Notes: a model not told the origin generated them from the sequence alone. A stretch of DNA of 64,000 nt from Deinococcus sp. AJ005 (GCF_009017495.1 NZ_CP044990.1:391001-455000); one strand, 5' to 3'. Counted from the stretch's first letter, positions 42,231 through 52,755 are shown. A program made the numbers and translations.

Positions 42231-45080
42231 TCAGCGCTCCGCGAGCCAGGCCAGCAGCTCCGTCTCGGGCAGCGGCGGGCAAACCCCGTAGCCCTGTGCG
42301 GCGTCGCAGCCCAGTTCGCGCAGGATGTCCAGTTGCTCGCTTCTCTCCACGCCCACAGCCACCACCTTCAGCCCCAGGCGGTGCGCCAGATCGATGGTAG
42401 AGGCCACCAGCGTGACCACCCTGGGGTCGCCGGGCAGGCGGGCGGTCAGGGTGGGGTGCAGCTTGATGGCGTCCAGCGGAAAACGGGTCAGGGCGCTGAG
42501 GTTGCTGCCCGCGCCGTCGCCGAAGTCGTCCACGCTCAGGCGTGCGCCGTGGCTGCGGAGCTGCCCCAGCATGTCCAGCGTTTCCTCGCTGTGGTCCAGC
42601 AGGCTGCCCGCCGCGACCTCGATATCCGGCGCGCCCTGGGCGCTCAGCAGCGGCAGCAGACGGCTCAGGCCCTCGCTGCGGCGAAGTTCTTCCAGGCTCA
42701 GGTTCACCGAGACCTGCCATTCGGGGTGCGTCTCTCCGCACTCGGCGCGCACGCGGTCCCGGCTGGCCACGGCTTCCTCGACCACCCACTCACCGATATG
42801 AGTGATCAGTTCGCTGCGGCCCGCCACCTCCAGAAAGCTGTGGGGCAGCAGCAGGCCCAGTTCCGGGTGCTGCCAGCGCAGCAGCGATTCCGCGCCCAGC
42901 GGCTTGCCAGACTTCAGGCCCAGCACCGGCTGATACAGCAGCGTGAATTCACGGGCGGTCAGTGCGCCGCGCAGGTCTTCTTCCAGCGCGTAGGCGCTGC
43001 GGACCCCGGCGCGCAGGGCAGGGGTATAAAAGCCCAGGCCGCCCCGGCCCTGCTGCCGGGCGTGACGTACGGCGATCTCGGCGTTCGAGATGCTGTCTTC
43101 GGCTGTCCCGTCCAGTGCGGCCACCCCCAGCGCAAAGGTCAGGGGCGTCTCGCGTGGGCCGCAGCGCAGGGGAACGCTCAGCGAGCGCTGCACGGCTTCC
43201 AGCGCGTCGTGGATGTCCAGGCCCGGCAGCAGCACGGCGAAGGTGCCGCCTTCCAGCCGGGCTGCGCTGCCGCCCTTCCCACCGGCCACGTCGCTCAGGC
43301 GGGCGGCCAGACCGATCAGCAGGCGGTCACAGGCCACCCGGCCCAGCGCGGTGTTCAGCGCACTGAAACCGTCGATGTTCAGGCAGACCAACGCGCCCAC
43401 TGGGTTTTCAGCCGCCTCCACTTCAGCCGTTTCCAACTCAGTCTTCTTCAGTGCGGCCAGATCCTCGCGCAGGCCCACACGGTTGTGCAGGCCGGTCAGG
43501 GCGTCGTGGCGGGCGTCGTGGTGCATCTTGGCCTCGGCGCGGCGCAGCACGGTCACGTCGCGCAGGGTCAGCAGCAGGCCGCCCGACTGCACGTTGCCCC
43601 GGTTGCCGGTTTCGCGGCGGCCCGCTTCCGGTCCTACCGGGGTCACGCGCAGTTCCATGTGGCGCAGCGAGTGGCCGGGCAGCGCCAGCAGCACCTCGCG
43701 GCACAGCGGTGACGGCAGGGTGCGCCAGTCGGGCAGCGCCAGCGGTTGCCCGTCCGGCGAAAAAACCTTGACCCCTAACTCGCCCAGCACCCGCGTCAGG
43801 CCCAGGCCCACCAGCCGGGAGGCTTCCACGCCCAGCAGCAATGCGGCGCGCTCATTGATCAGTTGCGCCCGGCCAGCGGCGTCCACCAGTACGGTGGCGT
43901 CCTCGGAAAGTGAGAGCATCTGCGTGATCAGGCCCAGCGGGGCCGCGCCGCCCACTGGCACGCCCACACTCTCGGCCACCAGCAGCCCGCTGGCCGCAGA
44001 GTGGCGCACACTCAGGGTCAGCGTCTCGCCCCCGGCCAGGATCAGGTCCGCCTGCGCCTCGCCCCCCGCTGCCGCCAGCCGCACCAGATCACGCGCCGCC
44101 GCCACAGACGCGCCGTCAAAGCCGGGCCAGTCCCACAGGGGCGCGCCGATCAGTGCCGGAACCGGCTGACCGGGCATCTGCGGGGCCAGTTCGCTCAGGC
44201 CAGGGCTGGCGTGCAGAACAGTTCCGTCCTCGGTCAGCAGCGCGGCGGGGGTGCGGGTGTCCAGCAGCGCCGAGACCCGCGCAGCCCGCTCGTATTCGCC
44301 GCTCACGTCCTGCAAGGTCACCATCACGCCCGCGCCCCAGCCGCCCAGGTAGGGTCGGGCCTCGCCGCGTACCCAGCGCGGGGCGGTGTCTGCTTCTTTG
44401 GCGGAAAGCAGCGCGTCGGGCAGGTGCACCGAACGGCCCGCCACTGCGCCCTGAAGTGCCCCCAGCAGCGCGGGATGGCCGGGCAGCACCTCGGCCACCG
44501 TATGGCCCAGCACCCCGGCGTCGCTGATGTCCAGCAGTTCCAGAAAGGGGCGGCTGACCCGCCGGAACACCAGTTCGGGGGTCAGCCACGCCGTCGCCAC
44601 CGGAAGCTGCGTGACCAGCACCTCGGCCTCCCGCCCCGCCCCGTCCGGGCGAGAGGCCGCCAGCAGCATGGTCAGCACCTCGGTGGCCGTGGGCGACACG
44701 GGCCTCCCTTCCGGCCCACCGTCGCTCCACAGCAGCCCCAGCAGTTCGCCGTCGCGCGACAGCCAGGTCATCTCGCCGCTTTCCAGCCACGCCTCGGGCG
44801 GCTCCAGCTCCGGGCCGCACAGCTCCAGAATGTCGTTCTGAAGGTGCAGCACCGCGCCGCCCACCCGCGCCAGCAACGCCGCTTCCGGCGCGTGGACGCG
44901 CAGCAGATCGCGCAGGGCGGTATGCAGCGCTGAGCTGGAATGATCCGTGCTAGGCACATGGACCCGGGCGCTGATCTGAATGGGGGCCGGGTGGCTGGCG
45001 CGTTTCCCGGTCACGGGGTCCGGGGCCGCACGCTTGGATTTGGACAGGGAAGGAGTCACGCTGAAGTTACCTCGCGTCAT
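42231..45080 (-). CDS. PAS-GGDEF-EAL protein with both catalytic motifs degenerate
   Basis: The 949-residue cytoplasmic protein has at least three PAS-like regions in its first half. A GGDEF domain follows (DALTGLHNRVGLREDLAALK), whose signature is EGGTF instead of GGDEF. The EAL domain reads ESLLRWQHPE at its signature. It keeps the Asn (VSVNLS), DDFG and QGYGV positions, but the metal-binding Glu positions appear as VAAGS (normally xTES) and VAVGVE (normally AEGVE). Catalysis by either domain is therefore unlikely, and a cyclic-di-GMP receptor or scaffold role is more plausible. The start is ATG 45080; an internal start would still leave the PAS parts intact. Confidence 0.85.
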   Translation of the reverse strand: MTRGNFSVTPSLSKSKRAAPDPVTGKRASHPAPIQISARVHVPSTDHSSSALHTALRDLLRVHAPEAALLARVGGAVLHLQNDILELCGPELEPPEAWLESGEMTWLSRDGELLGLLWSDGGPEGRPVSPTATEVLTMLLAASRPDGAGREAEVLVTQLPVATAWLTPELVFRRVSRPFLELLDISDAGVLGHTVAEVLPGHPALLGALQGAVAGRSVHLPDALLSAKEADTAPRWVRGEARPYLGGWGAGVMVTLQDVSGEYERAARVSALLDTRTPAALLTEDGTVLHASPGLSELAPQMPGQPVPALIGAPLWDWPGFDGASVAAARDLVRLAAAGGEAQADLILAGGETLTLSVRHSAASGLLVAESVGVPVGGAAPLGLITQMLSLSEDATVLVDAAGRAQLINERAALLLGVEASRLVGLGLTRVLGELGVKVFSPDGQPLALPDWRTLPSPLCREVLLALPGHSLRHMELRVTPVGPEAGRRETGNRGNVQSGGLLLTLRDVTVLRRAEAKMHHDARHDALTGLHNRVGLREDLAALKKTELETAEVEAAENPVGALVCLNIDGFSALNTALGRVACDRLLIGLAARLSDVAGGKGGSAARLEGGTFAVLLPGLDIHDALEAVQRSLSVPLRCGPRETPLTFALGVAALDGTAEDSISNAEIAVRHARQQGRGGLGFYTPALRAGVRSAYALEEDLRGALTAREFTLLYQPVLGLKSGKPLGAESLLRWQHPELGLLLPHSFLEVAGRSELITHIGEWVVEEAVASRDRVRAECGETHPEWQVSVNLSLEELRRSEGLSRLLPLLSAQGAPDIEVAAGSLLDHSEETLDMLGQLRSHGARLSVDDFGDGAGSNLSALTRFPLDAIKLHPTLTARLPGDPRVVTLVASTIDLAHRLGLKVVAVGVERSEQLDILRELGCDAAQGYGVCPPLPETELLAWLAER

Positions 45081-45685
45081 CTAGACGCTTTTGAATGTTC
45101 GGTCCTGGTGGGAAAACGCAGCAGCGGGAAAAAGGACAGGAAGGAAGCGGTGAAAACGGGCCACGGCGGGCGACGGATAGGGGTTGAAAAAAACAGACCG
45201 GGACGAACACGGAAGTTCAGGAAGAACGCAGCTGCCTGGCAAGAAGGAGTGTGGGGAAAATGGAGCAGCGGCGAGGGAAGGAAGAGCCGGTGATGATCAC
45301 CTGGGCATCATCCTGTCACCCGAACTCTTACCCCAATCATTCAAGAAAGTGCGTGAGATACGGTGAAAACTGACCTGTCAGTCATTCAGGCATCTGCCGC
45401 TGGCCTGGAAAAGCCTACCAACACGCTCTTTTCGGGGTTTTGAGGTAAAGCCGACTGGGATCACGGATGCCCCCATCCCCCCCCATTGCAGCCGTCCAGG
45501 CGCGGCTTCCTGGCTCCAGGACCACGACTACTGGTGGAAACACGGCGTCACAGCAGGCAGCAGCCCTCGCCCCGGCGCTGGCCGGTTACAGTCTGCGGAG
45601 GCGGCATGTGAAAGGGCAGAGCAGACACGCGCAGAAAGTAAAGGGGCCTCTGCGCGTGTCTGCTCTGAAGATCCGGCCTGAAAGA
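45081..45685. other. Non-coding stretch with strong hairpin
   Basis: About 600 bases without a gene between the EAL-protein start and the stop of the next leftward gene. It is purine-rich at 45110-45290. The main feature is the 19-bp perfect hairpin at 45617-45667. Confidence 0.5.
45617..45667. repeat. 19-bp perfect inverted repeat
   Basis: CAGAGCAGACACGCGCAGA (45617-45635) and its exact reverse complement (45649-45667) flank a 13-base loop. It lies 19 bases after the stop of the leftward 45686-46141 gene. No T run follows on either strand, so it is not a standard intrinsic terminator; an RNA-stability, attenuation or small-RNA role is possible. Confidence 0.85.
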
Positions 45686-46141
45686 TCAGTCCTGCCAGCG
45701 TTCCTCTTTCCAGGTGGCGGGCCAGACCAGATAGATGCCCGGATCGCTGGGGTTGCTGGCCGCCACCAGTTTTCTGATCTCGCCCGCGTCCGGTTCGTCA
45801 ATGACCCGTGTGAAGTCCGAGCCGTTCAGCACGGTTTCGCGCACCAGCCACTCGTGGTCCTGCGCCCAGCGCACCAGTTGCTCCAGCGCCTGCATCCCTG
45901 GCTGCCCGTAACGCGGCCCGAACGCCTGGGCCGCCACCGTCACCACTGGCCCCGCGATGAGGACCACCGCGTAGCCCGCACGGTCCCGGTCTCCCTGCCG
46001 GTCCGTGACCAGAATGAGCTGGCCCACCGCGCCCCCGGAATGAAACTGTTCCAGGTGCGCCATCATGGCGGTCAGCGTTTCCTGCGGCGCTCCGGGAACG
46101 CCCAGCGGGTCGGCAATTTGCAGGGGCGCGGTAGTGGTCAT
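45686..46141 (-). CDS. Hypothetical protein, 151 residues
   Basis: The protein starts TTTAPLQIADPLGVPG and has a core LTAMMAHLEQFHSGGAVGQ, LILVTDRQGDRDRAGYAVV, VVTVAAQAFGPRYGQ and a C-terminal IYLVWPATWKEERWQD. It looks like a single alpha/beta domain; I do not recognise the family. ATG 46141 is chosen because TACACT ends six bases upstream (leaderless layout) and the residues before it are not protein-like. It is transcribed in tandem with the DinB-like gene. Confidence 0.65.
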   Translation of the reverse strand: MTTTAPLQIADPLGVPGAPQETLTAMMAHLEQFHSGGAVGQLILVTDRQGDRDRAGYAVVLIAGPVVTVAAQAFGPRYGQPGMQALEQLVRWAQDHEWLVRETVLNGSDFTRVIDEPDAGEIRKLVAASNPSDPGIYLVWPATWKEERWQD

Positions 46142-46199
46142 GGCCGCAGTGTACCCAAGCGGGACGCAAGGTGGCGTGTGGAGAGAGCACACCCCATTC

Positions 46200-46679
46200 T
46201 CAGGCCCCTATCAGCTGGCGGATCAGCGCAATCTGCCCAAAATGGTAAGCGTTGTGTTTGGCGACGCTGGCCGCGAGTTTGTAGCCTACGGTCCAGCCCG
46301 GCTCATCGGCAGTGGCCGGGTAAAGGGTGCGCGCAAGCTCCTGTGCATCTTGCCCCACCTGTCCCAGCCGTGCCAGATCGGCTAGAAATGCCTGAGCCAG
46401 ATGCGGCCATTCTTCTGCGGAAACGGAGGGCCAGGGGTTTTCTGGTGGTTGGAACGAGAGAGGGTCTGCGCTCCCAATCAGCCCCAGATTGAAGGCGACG
46501 TTGGCGTGCATGTGTGCCAGGATGGCCGCGATGGAGTGCGACAGCCCTGGCGGCACGGTAACAGCCTGCTGGGGTGTTAATCCACTTAAAAGGCGTTCGG
46601 CGCAGGGAAAATCGTGTTCGGCAGGATCATCCAGCAGCAGTTGCAGCGTGGCTGGCGGCGGACCGAACAGTGTGTCCAT
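46200..46679 (-). CDS. DinB-like four-helix bundle protein
   Basis: About 160 residues: LLSGLTPQQAVTVPPGLSHS, IAAILAHMHANVAFNLGLI with metal-ligand-type His, LAQAFLADLARLGQ, and the C-terminal VAKHNAYHFGQIALIRQLIG, the classic HxxxHxGQ ending of DinB/YfiT bundles. Members are thiol-dependent transferases or damage-inducible proteins; the family is expanded in Deinococcus. Start choice: ATG 46679 has GATAGC seven bases upstream, while ATG 46742 or 46736 would add about 20 residues without homology signs. Confidence 0.75.
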   Translation of the reverse strand: MDTLFGPPPATLQLLLDDPAEHDFPCAERLLSGLTPQQAVTVPPGLSHSIAAILAHMHANVAFNLGLIGSADPLSFQPPENPWPSVSAEEWPHLAQAFLADLARLGQVGQDAQELARTLYPATADEPGWTVGYKLAASVAKHNAYHFGQIALIRQLIGA

Positions 46680-46821
46680 GCACAACGCTATCTCTGGAAT
46701 TGGAGACTGGCTGTAAACCAACGTCGCCGCGCTCATGAACATGGTGGTAGCGCGCCTTGGTGATCTTGCCTGTAGAGCTGTCTGGGTGGGTCAAAGCCGC
46801 GTCAGAGCTTTTCCTGCCGTC

Positions 46822-47505
46822 CTACTCTTCCTCGTCCGGGTAGACCTTGATGTCCGTGATGTGCGCGCGGTCCGGGCGGGTCAGGATGTGGGCCACACTC
46901 TTGGCGAGGCCACGCGGGTCAATCATCGTTTCCCATTTCATCCCTGCGTCGCGGTTGGCGGGGGTATCTATCGCGCCCATCGGATACAGCACGCACCCGC
47001 GCACCCCTTTGGACTTCAACTCGTCGTTCAGGCTGTTCAGGTACGCCCCCAGCGCCGCTTTGCTGGCGGTGTACAGCGCCGCACCGGGGCCTGTGTTGCG
47101 GGCGGCCTGCGCCGCGCTGACGCCCAGGATGATGCCGTCCTTGTTCTTGATCATGTTGGGCAACACGCCCTGAACCGCGTGAAACAGCGTCAGGAAATTG
47201 GCGTCCAGCATGGCCCGCAGATCGTCGGTGGTGGCCTTCTGCACGGGCTGCATGCTGTACGCGCCCGCTGTATGCACCAGGATGTCCACCTTGACCTTTT
47301 TCAATTGCGCCACGCACGCCGGGTCAGACAGATCGACGTCAATCACTTCGGTGGCGGGAATGCGGTCTGCGGCGCGGGCCAGGGCCTCGCCTCGCCCCAC
47401 CAGTACCATCTGCGCGCCTGCGTCGTCGAGTTCCTGGGCTATCGCGGTGGCCAGCGCGCCGCCCGCCCCGGTGAGCATCACTGTCGAGGAGCTGAGGTTA
47501 GCCAT
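46822..47505 (-). CDS. Short-chain dehydrogenase/reductase
   Basis: A 227-residue SDR with the cofactor motif LTGAGGALATAIAQ, DVDLSD, VHTAGAY, a Ser region (VSAAQAARNTGPGAAL) and the catalytic YTASK. The Ala-Gly-Gly-Ala cofactor loop and the AVDILVHTAG-like strand are standard. The substrate is unknown. Both a GGGAGG site and a TAGGCT box lie just before ATG 47505, so either translation mode is possible. Confidence 0.85.
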   Translation of the reverse strand: MANLSSSTVMLTGAGGALATAIAQELDDAGAQMVLVGRGEALARAADRIPATEVIDVDLSDPACVAQLKKVKVDILVHTAGAYSMQPVQKATTDDLRAMLDANFLTLFHAVQGVLPNMIKNKDGIILGVSAAQAARNTGPGAALYTASKAALGAYLNSLNDELKSKGVRGCVLYPMGAIDTPANRDAGMKWETMIDPRGLAKSVAHILTRPDRAHITDIKVYPDEEE

Positions 47506-47614
47506 GCCTCCCAGCCTAGCGGGTTGAGGGCCGTGGGGTGTGGGATATGCAGAAAAGATTCAGCAATGTCAGCAAGGGGGGGCCTGAAGAACAGATTTAT
47601 TTCCCGTATCCTGC

Positions 47615-48844
<1,230 letters not shown>

Positions 48845-48851
48845 GCCCTGA

Positions 48852-49685
48852 TTATGGAGTGCGCGGCTCTGGTGTGGAACGCAATTCCCCCCGCAACCCC
48901 GCGATCTCGCCGCGCAACTCGCGCAATTCCTGGCGCAGGACCTCGTTGTTCACCTCGTCGTCATCGGCGTCGGGCGGCCAGTCCTGATCCGCGCCCACGA
49001 ACAGGCTCGCCAGCGCCGCCGTGATGTAGCCGAAGACTGCGAAGCCGTACAGCGCCAGCAGAAAGGTCAGGGCGCGGCCCTCGGCAGTCAGGGGCCAGTA
49101 TTCGGACCCCAGGCTGGTCAGCAGCATGCCCACCCAGTACAGCCACTGGCCAAAACCCTGCGGCGCACTCGTCTGGCCTGCCTCAAAGGACGCCATGCCC
49201 GCTGCCCCGGCCAGGGCCACCAGCGCGGTTGCCCCTACCACGAAGCCCAGGCCCCGGCGGCGTAGAGTACGCTCAAGGGTCCGCAGTCCCCGATTCAGGC
49301 TGGTCAGAATCCGCAGCAGGTTGGTGCCGCGCGTCAGGCGCAACACGCGTAGCGCCCGCAGTCCCCGGAACACCCGCAGAATCCGCAGTGCGGGCAGCAT
49401 CAGGCTCAGGGCGGTCAGCCAGTTTTTCTTCAGGTACTCGGACTTGTCGGGCGCAAGCACAATCGCCAGTGCGAAGTCCAGCACGAACAGTCCCCAGATC
49501 ACGTTGCTGACGATTTGTAGCAATGGCGGCAGCCCCTGCACCAGATCCAGCACCAGCAGTCCCAGCCACGCGAAACTGAGGACGATCATGGGCCGTTCCA
49601 GCAGCGCGTCCAGATGCGCCAGCGTGGTCAGGCGGGCGGACTTGAGTTCTTCTGGAGGGGGCGGGGTCAGGGCGGCGTCGGGCAT
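48852..49685 (-). CDS. Voltage-gated-like ion channel, Ion_trans type
   Basis: A 277-residue membrane protein with helices LSFAWLGLLVLDLVQ and VSNVIWGLFVLDFALAIVLA, and an S4-like charged segment RILRVFRGLRALRVLRLTRG with Arg every third or fourth residue. A pore region (GFGQWLYWVGMLLTSLGSEY) and a final helix (FLLALYGFAVFGYITAALA) follow. A C-terminal coiled coil (NEVLRQELRELRGEIAGLRG) probably assembles the tetramer. The filter TSLGSEYWP differs from the potassium signature TVGYG, so ion selectivity is open. TACCCT ends seven bases before ATG 49685 (leaderless). Confidence 0.82.
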   Translation of the reverse strand: MPDAALTPPPPEELKSARLTTLAHLDALLERPMIVLSFAWLGLLVLDLVQGLPPLLQIVSNVIWGLFVLDFALAIVLAPDKSEYLKKNWLTALSLMLPALRILRVFRGLRALRVLRLTRGTNLLRILTSLNRGLRTLERTLRRRGLGFVVGATALVALAGAAGMASFEAGQTSAPQGFGQWLYWVGMLLTSLGSEYWPLTAEGRALTFLLALYGFAVFGYITAALASLFVGADQDWPPDADDDEVNNEVLRQELRELRGEIAGLRGELRSTPEPRTP

Positions 49686-49739
49686 GGGCTTCAGGGTAAG
49701 GCGGCTGGTGGGCAGGGAAATGGGCGGAGTCTTGGCTGT

Positions 49740-50375
49740 TTACCACGCTCCCCGGAACGCTCCGGCAGCCGTGTGGACATGCCCCGCCGCGTCCCCGCCC
49801 ACCCTCACCAGATGGCGGCGCACCAGCTCATAGCCCAGGCTGTAGCCGCTCCAGCGTGGCAGACCCTCGGCCTCCGAGCCGTAAAACCAAGCCTCAAAGC
49901 TGTGATCGCTGCGGTTCAGCAGCGGCAGGGTACGCACCCACAAGCTGTCCAGATCGACCTGTGCCCGTGCGTAAGGCGGCGGCTGTCCACCCCGCTCGTC
50001 CAACTCGTTTGCCTGGGCCAGCCCCTCGCTGACCAGCACTTCCAGCAGTGTCTGGCCGTATCCTGGTCCCTGCCAGCGCCGCGCGTGGTGGAGTTCGTGG
50101 GCCGCCGTGGCAGGCAGTTCGGTGCGCCAACTGGCGGCAAAGTTGGGATTGTACGGGTCAAGGGTGATCTGCACCAGATGGTCCAGCGGCGCGTAACCGA
50201 AGATTCCGGTTTCGGGCAGCCCCCAGGGCGAGACCGACACAGCCACGTCCACGCCGTCCAGCTTCAGCCGCGTGGCCTGCCGGGTCAGGGCAGCCAGCGC
50301 CACCTCTCGCACTTCGTTTTCCAGGGTAGGGGAGAGGTGACCGCCAGCGTTCATGACGTGCAGGGCGTTGGACAT
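49740..50375 (-). CDS. DUF2268-like zinc protease
   Basis: The 211-residue protein has a zinc-peptidase motif in TAAHELHHARRW (HExxH form HELHH) and a downstream Glu in LVSEGLAQANE, the gluzincin arrangement of DUF2268 predicted proteases. The N-terminal half contains VAVSVSPWGLPETGIFGYAP, a typical strand and loop. It is cytoplasmic, with no signal peptide. CAGAAT ends six bases before ATG 50375. It is followed by the channel gene and preceded by a DUF4173 protein, all leftward. Confidence 0.78.
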   Translation of the reverse strand: MSNALHVMNAGGHLSPTLENEVREVALAALTRQATRLKLDGVDVAVSVSPWGLPETGIFGYAPLDHLVQITLDPYNPNFAASWRTELPATAAHELHHARRWQGPGYGQTLLEVLVSEGLAQANELDERGGQPPPYARAQVDLDSLWVRTLPLLNRSDHSFEAWFYGSEAEGLPRWSGYSLGYELVRRHLVRVGGDAAGHVHTAAGAFRGAW

Positions 50376-50395
50376 GAACCGATTCTGACGGGTTT

Positions 50396-51985
50396 CTAGC
50401 GCCCCGGTTCTGGCGTCGGTGGGGGCAGTTTCAGAACCAGTTGGCGGGCGCGGTCGTAACCCGCGTTCCAGCCCCGCCAGTCACGCGGCGCGTCGTACTG
50501 ATCGTGCAGGCGGTTGATCACGTACTGGCGCGAGTCCAGGCAACCCTTGCCCCATTTACACTCGCGGGTCAGGGCCTCCAAGTGGGTCACGATGGTGGGG
50601 ACGGCGTTGGCCCCCAGCCCCAGCAGGGTCAGCACGCTCACGTCCTGCGGGGTGCTGCGGAGTTCGTTGGTCACGCCGGTGACGGCACGCTCCACATTCA
50701 CGCGGGCGATCAGCGCGCCTGGGTTCAGGGCGGTGGTGGTCAGCAGCACCGCCAAACCCATCAGCAGGGCCGGGTACGTGAAGCGCTGCGGGCGTGACTG
50801 CCACAGCAGATACGCCAGCCACACCAGGCACAGCGCCATCCAGACGAGAAAGGCCGCGCCCATCAGTCGGGTCTCGCTCAGGCCGTAGGCGAGGGTATAC
50901 AGCCGCCAGCGGTTGGCCGCGCTCAGCAGCACCAGCGCCAGCGGGACGAGAACGGCCAGATTCAGCAGGCGGTACGACAGGCGGGTGCGGACCTCCTGGC
51001 GTGTCAGGGCGTGTGCGCCCAGTAGCAGGGTCAGGCTCAGGAAGGCCACCGCCATCAGTTGACCGAAGCCCTCGCGGATGTAGCCCGCGAAGGTCACGCC
51101 GTCCGGCAGACCCGTGCCGCTCAGGTAGTACGGCAGTTGCGCCAGCAAAAAGACCACGAACAGCGCCGCCAGAGAGGCCAGCGGCAGCCCGATTTCGATC
51201 AGTCCCAGCCGCGCCACGTCCGGTCCGGTGCGCGGAAAGAGGCTGGGCCGCAACGCCATGACCGCCGGGTAGACCAGCCCGCCCGTGAAGGCGCACCACA
51301 GGGCCAGTCGAACACCGTCGCTCCACAACCGGTCCAGCCGCCAGTCCAGCACGCTGCCCAGCAGTCCGGCAAAGCCTGCGTCCGCGCCCGCCAGCAACCC
51401 GCCGAACACAACCAGCACCGGCAGGGTCAGCAGCAGGCCCACGCCCCAGCGCCCCAGTCCGCTGCCCTGCGCGGGCCGCAGCCGTGCCCAGGGTAGGCGC
51501 TCAAGGAGTGCCAGGGGGCCGTAAATAAAGCGCAGGCCGCCCGTGACGCCCGCGCCCACGGTGGCCCAAAGGCTCCAGCCGCCCAGGCCGGGAAAGCGCA
51601 GAAATGCCGCGCCCAGCAGCAGCGAGAGCCACAGTGCAAAAGCGTTCAGCGCCCCCAGGTCTCCCGGCACGTCCCAGACCGCGCAGGTGGTGACGGCCAG
51701 TAAAAAGGCCGTGCCCAGCAGGGTCAGCCCCGCCGCCGTGGGTCGTTCGCCGCGCCGCCGCAGCGCCCACAGGCAGGCGGCCACGAACAGGGCCACCCAG
51801 ATGGGAACATTCACACCGAACCCGCCCCCCTGTGCGCCTGTCAGAATCTGCGCCGCCACGCCCAGTCCCAGTGCGATCAGGAAGGGCGTTGCGGCTCGTG
51901 CAGGACGGGGAACTGAAGGGGCGGGCGTGGAATGCCCGGAAATGGTGGGCGGCGCAGCGGGTCCAGCCATCGGGGTTCCGGTCAT
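50396..51985 (-). CDS. DUF4153/DUF4173-type multi-pass membrane protein
   Basis: A 529-residue protein with about ten transmembrane helices (for example ATPFLIALGLGVAAQIL, LTLLGTAFLLAVTTC, WGVGLLLTLPVLVVFGGLL, LASLAALFVVFLLAQL). The family block YIREGFGQLMAVAFLSLTLL is typical of DUF4173. The soluble tail after residue 440 is helical, with CKWGKGC. The function of the family is unknown. The start is set at ATG 51985: TACGGT ends six bases before it, and the residues upstream (from 52009) look accidental. Confidence 0.8.
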   Translation of the reverse strand: MTGTPMAGPAAPPTISGHSTPAPSVPRPARAATPFLIALGLGVAAQILTGAQGGGFGVNVPIWVALFVAACLWALRRRGERPTAAGLTLLGTAFLLAVTTCAVWDVPGDLGALNAFALWLSLLLGAAFLRFPGLGGWSLWATVGAGVTGGLRFIYGPLALLERLPWARLRPAQGSGLGRWGVGLLLTLPVLVVFGGLLAGADAGFAGLLGSVLDWRLDRLWSDGVRLALWCAFTGGLVYPAVMALRPSLFPRTGPDVARLGLIEIGLPLASLAALFVVFLLAQLPYYLSGTGLPDGVTFAGYIREGFGQLMAVAFLSLTLLLGAHALTRQEVRTRLSYRLLNLAVLVPLALVLLSAANRWRLYTLAYGLSETRLMGAAFLVWMALCLVWLAYLLWQSRPQRFTYPALLMGLAVLLTTTALNPGALIARVNVERAVTGVTNELRSTPQDVSVLTLLGLGANAVPTIVTHLEALTRECKWGKGCLDSRQYVINRLHDQYDAPRDWRGWNAGYDRARQLVLKLPPPTPEPGR

Positions 51986-52055
51986 GCCCGTACCGTAGCG
52001 GCGGGACAATGGTGATGTCGTCCGCCTTTGGGGGGATGGAAGAGGTTTCGCGGCC

Positions 52056-52727
52056 CTAGCCTCCCCGCGCGAACCGCTGTTCCAGTCGGCGCTGCACCAC
52101 TTCCAGTGCGCTGGACAAGGCCCAGTAGATCATCGCGGCGGCCAGATACGGCCCGAACGGCTCGAAGGTGCGGGCGATGACCAGTTGGGCGCTTCGCAGC
52201 AGTTCCACCACCGTGATCACCGACACCAGCGAGGTGTCCTTGACCAGCCCGATCAGGCTGTTGCCCAGGCTGGGCAGCGCCACCCTCGCGGCCTGCGGCA
52301 GGATGATCAGCCGCATGGTTTCCGCCTTGCTCAGGCCCACGCTGTAGGCCGCCTCGTGCTGCCCTCTGGGAATACTCAGAATCGCGGCGCGAATGGTCTC
52401 GGACAGGTAGGCGGCGGCGTTCAGGGTCAGGGCCAGCACGCCGCCCACCACCGGATCAAGGATGATGCCGAAACTGGGCAGGCCGTAATAGATCACGAAG
52501 ATCTGCACCAGCAGCGGCGTGCCCCGGATAAACGACACGTACAGCCCGGCCAGCCAGCGCACCGGCCCCGGCGCGTACAGCCGCAGCAGCGTAACCGCCA
52601 GCCCCAGCGGCAATCCCAGCACCATCGCCGCCAGCGCAAAGCCGATGGTCAGCCGCGCCCCCACCAGCAGCGCGGGAACGGATGCCCAGGCACTCTGCAA
52701 GATCAGTTGAAGTTGTTGGGTGTCCAT
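52056..52727 (-). CDS. Polar amino acid ABC permease (cystine/YecS type)
   Basis: The 223-residue HisM/GlnP-family permease has the helices LTIGFALAAMVLGLPLGLAV and WLAGLYVSFIRGTPLLVQIF, then GGVLALTLNAAAYLSETIRAAI and the EAA-like loop (EAAYSVGLSKAETMRLIILP). SLVSVITVVELLRSAQLV follows. It lies downstream of two cystine-type binding proteins in the same direction. The ATPase that should complete the transporter is not in the window. Confidence 0.88.
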   Translation of the reverse strand: MDTQQLQLILQSAWASVPALLVGARLTIGFALAAMVLGLPLGLAVTLLRLYAPGPVRWLAGLYVSFIRGTPLLVQIFVIYYGLPSFGIILDPVVGGVLALTLNAAAYLSETIRAAILSIPRGQHEAAYSVGLSKAETMRLIILPQAARVALPSLGNSLIGLVKDTSLVSVITVVELLRSAQLVIARTFEPFGPYLAAAMIYWALSSALEVVQRRLEQRFARGG

Positions 52728-52755
52728 GCGGGGCGCTCCTTCGAAGGCGGTTTAA

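Noticed and set aside
42333..43712. A 459-codon forward open frame opposite the GGDEF-EAL gene
   Set aside because: Its Gln/Ala/Gly-rich composition is typical of antisense shadows, and the reverse frame is a clear signalling protein.
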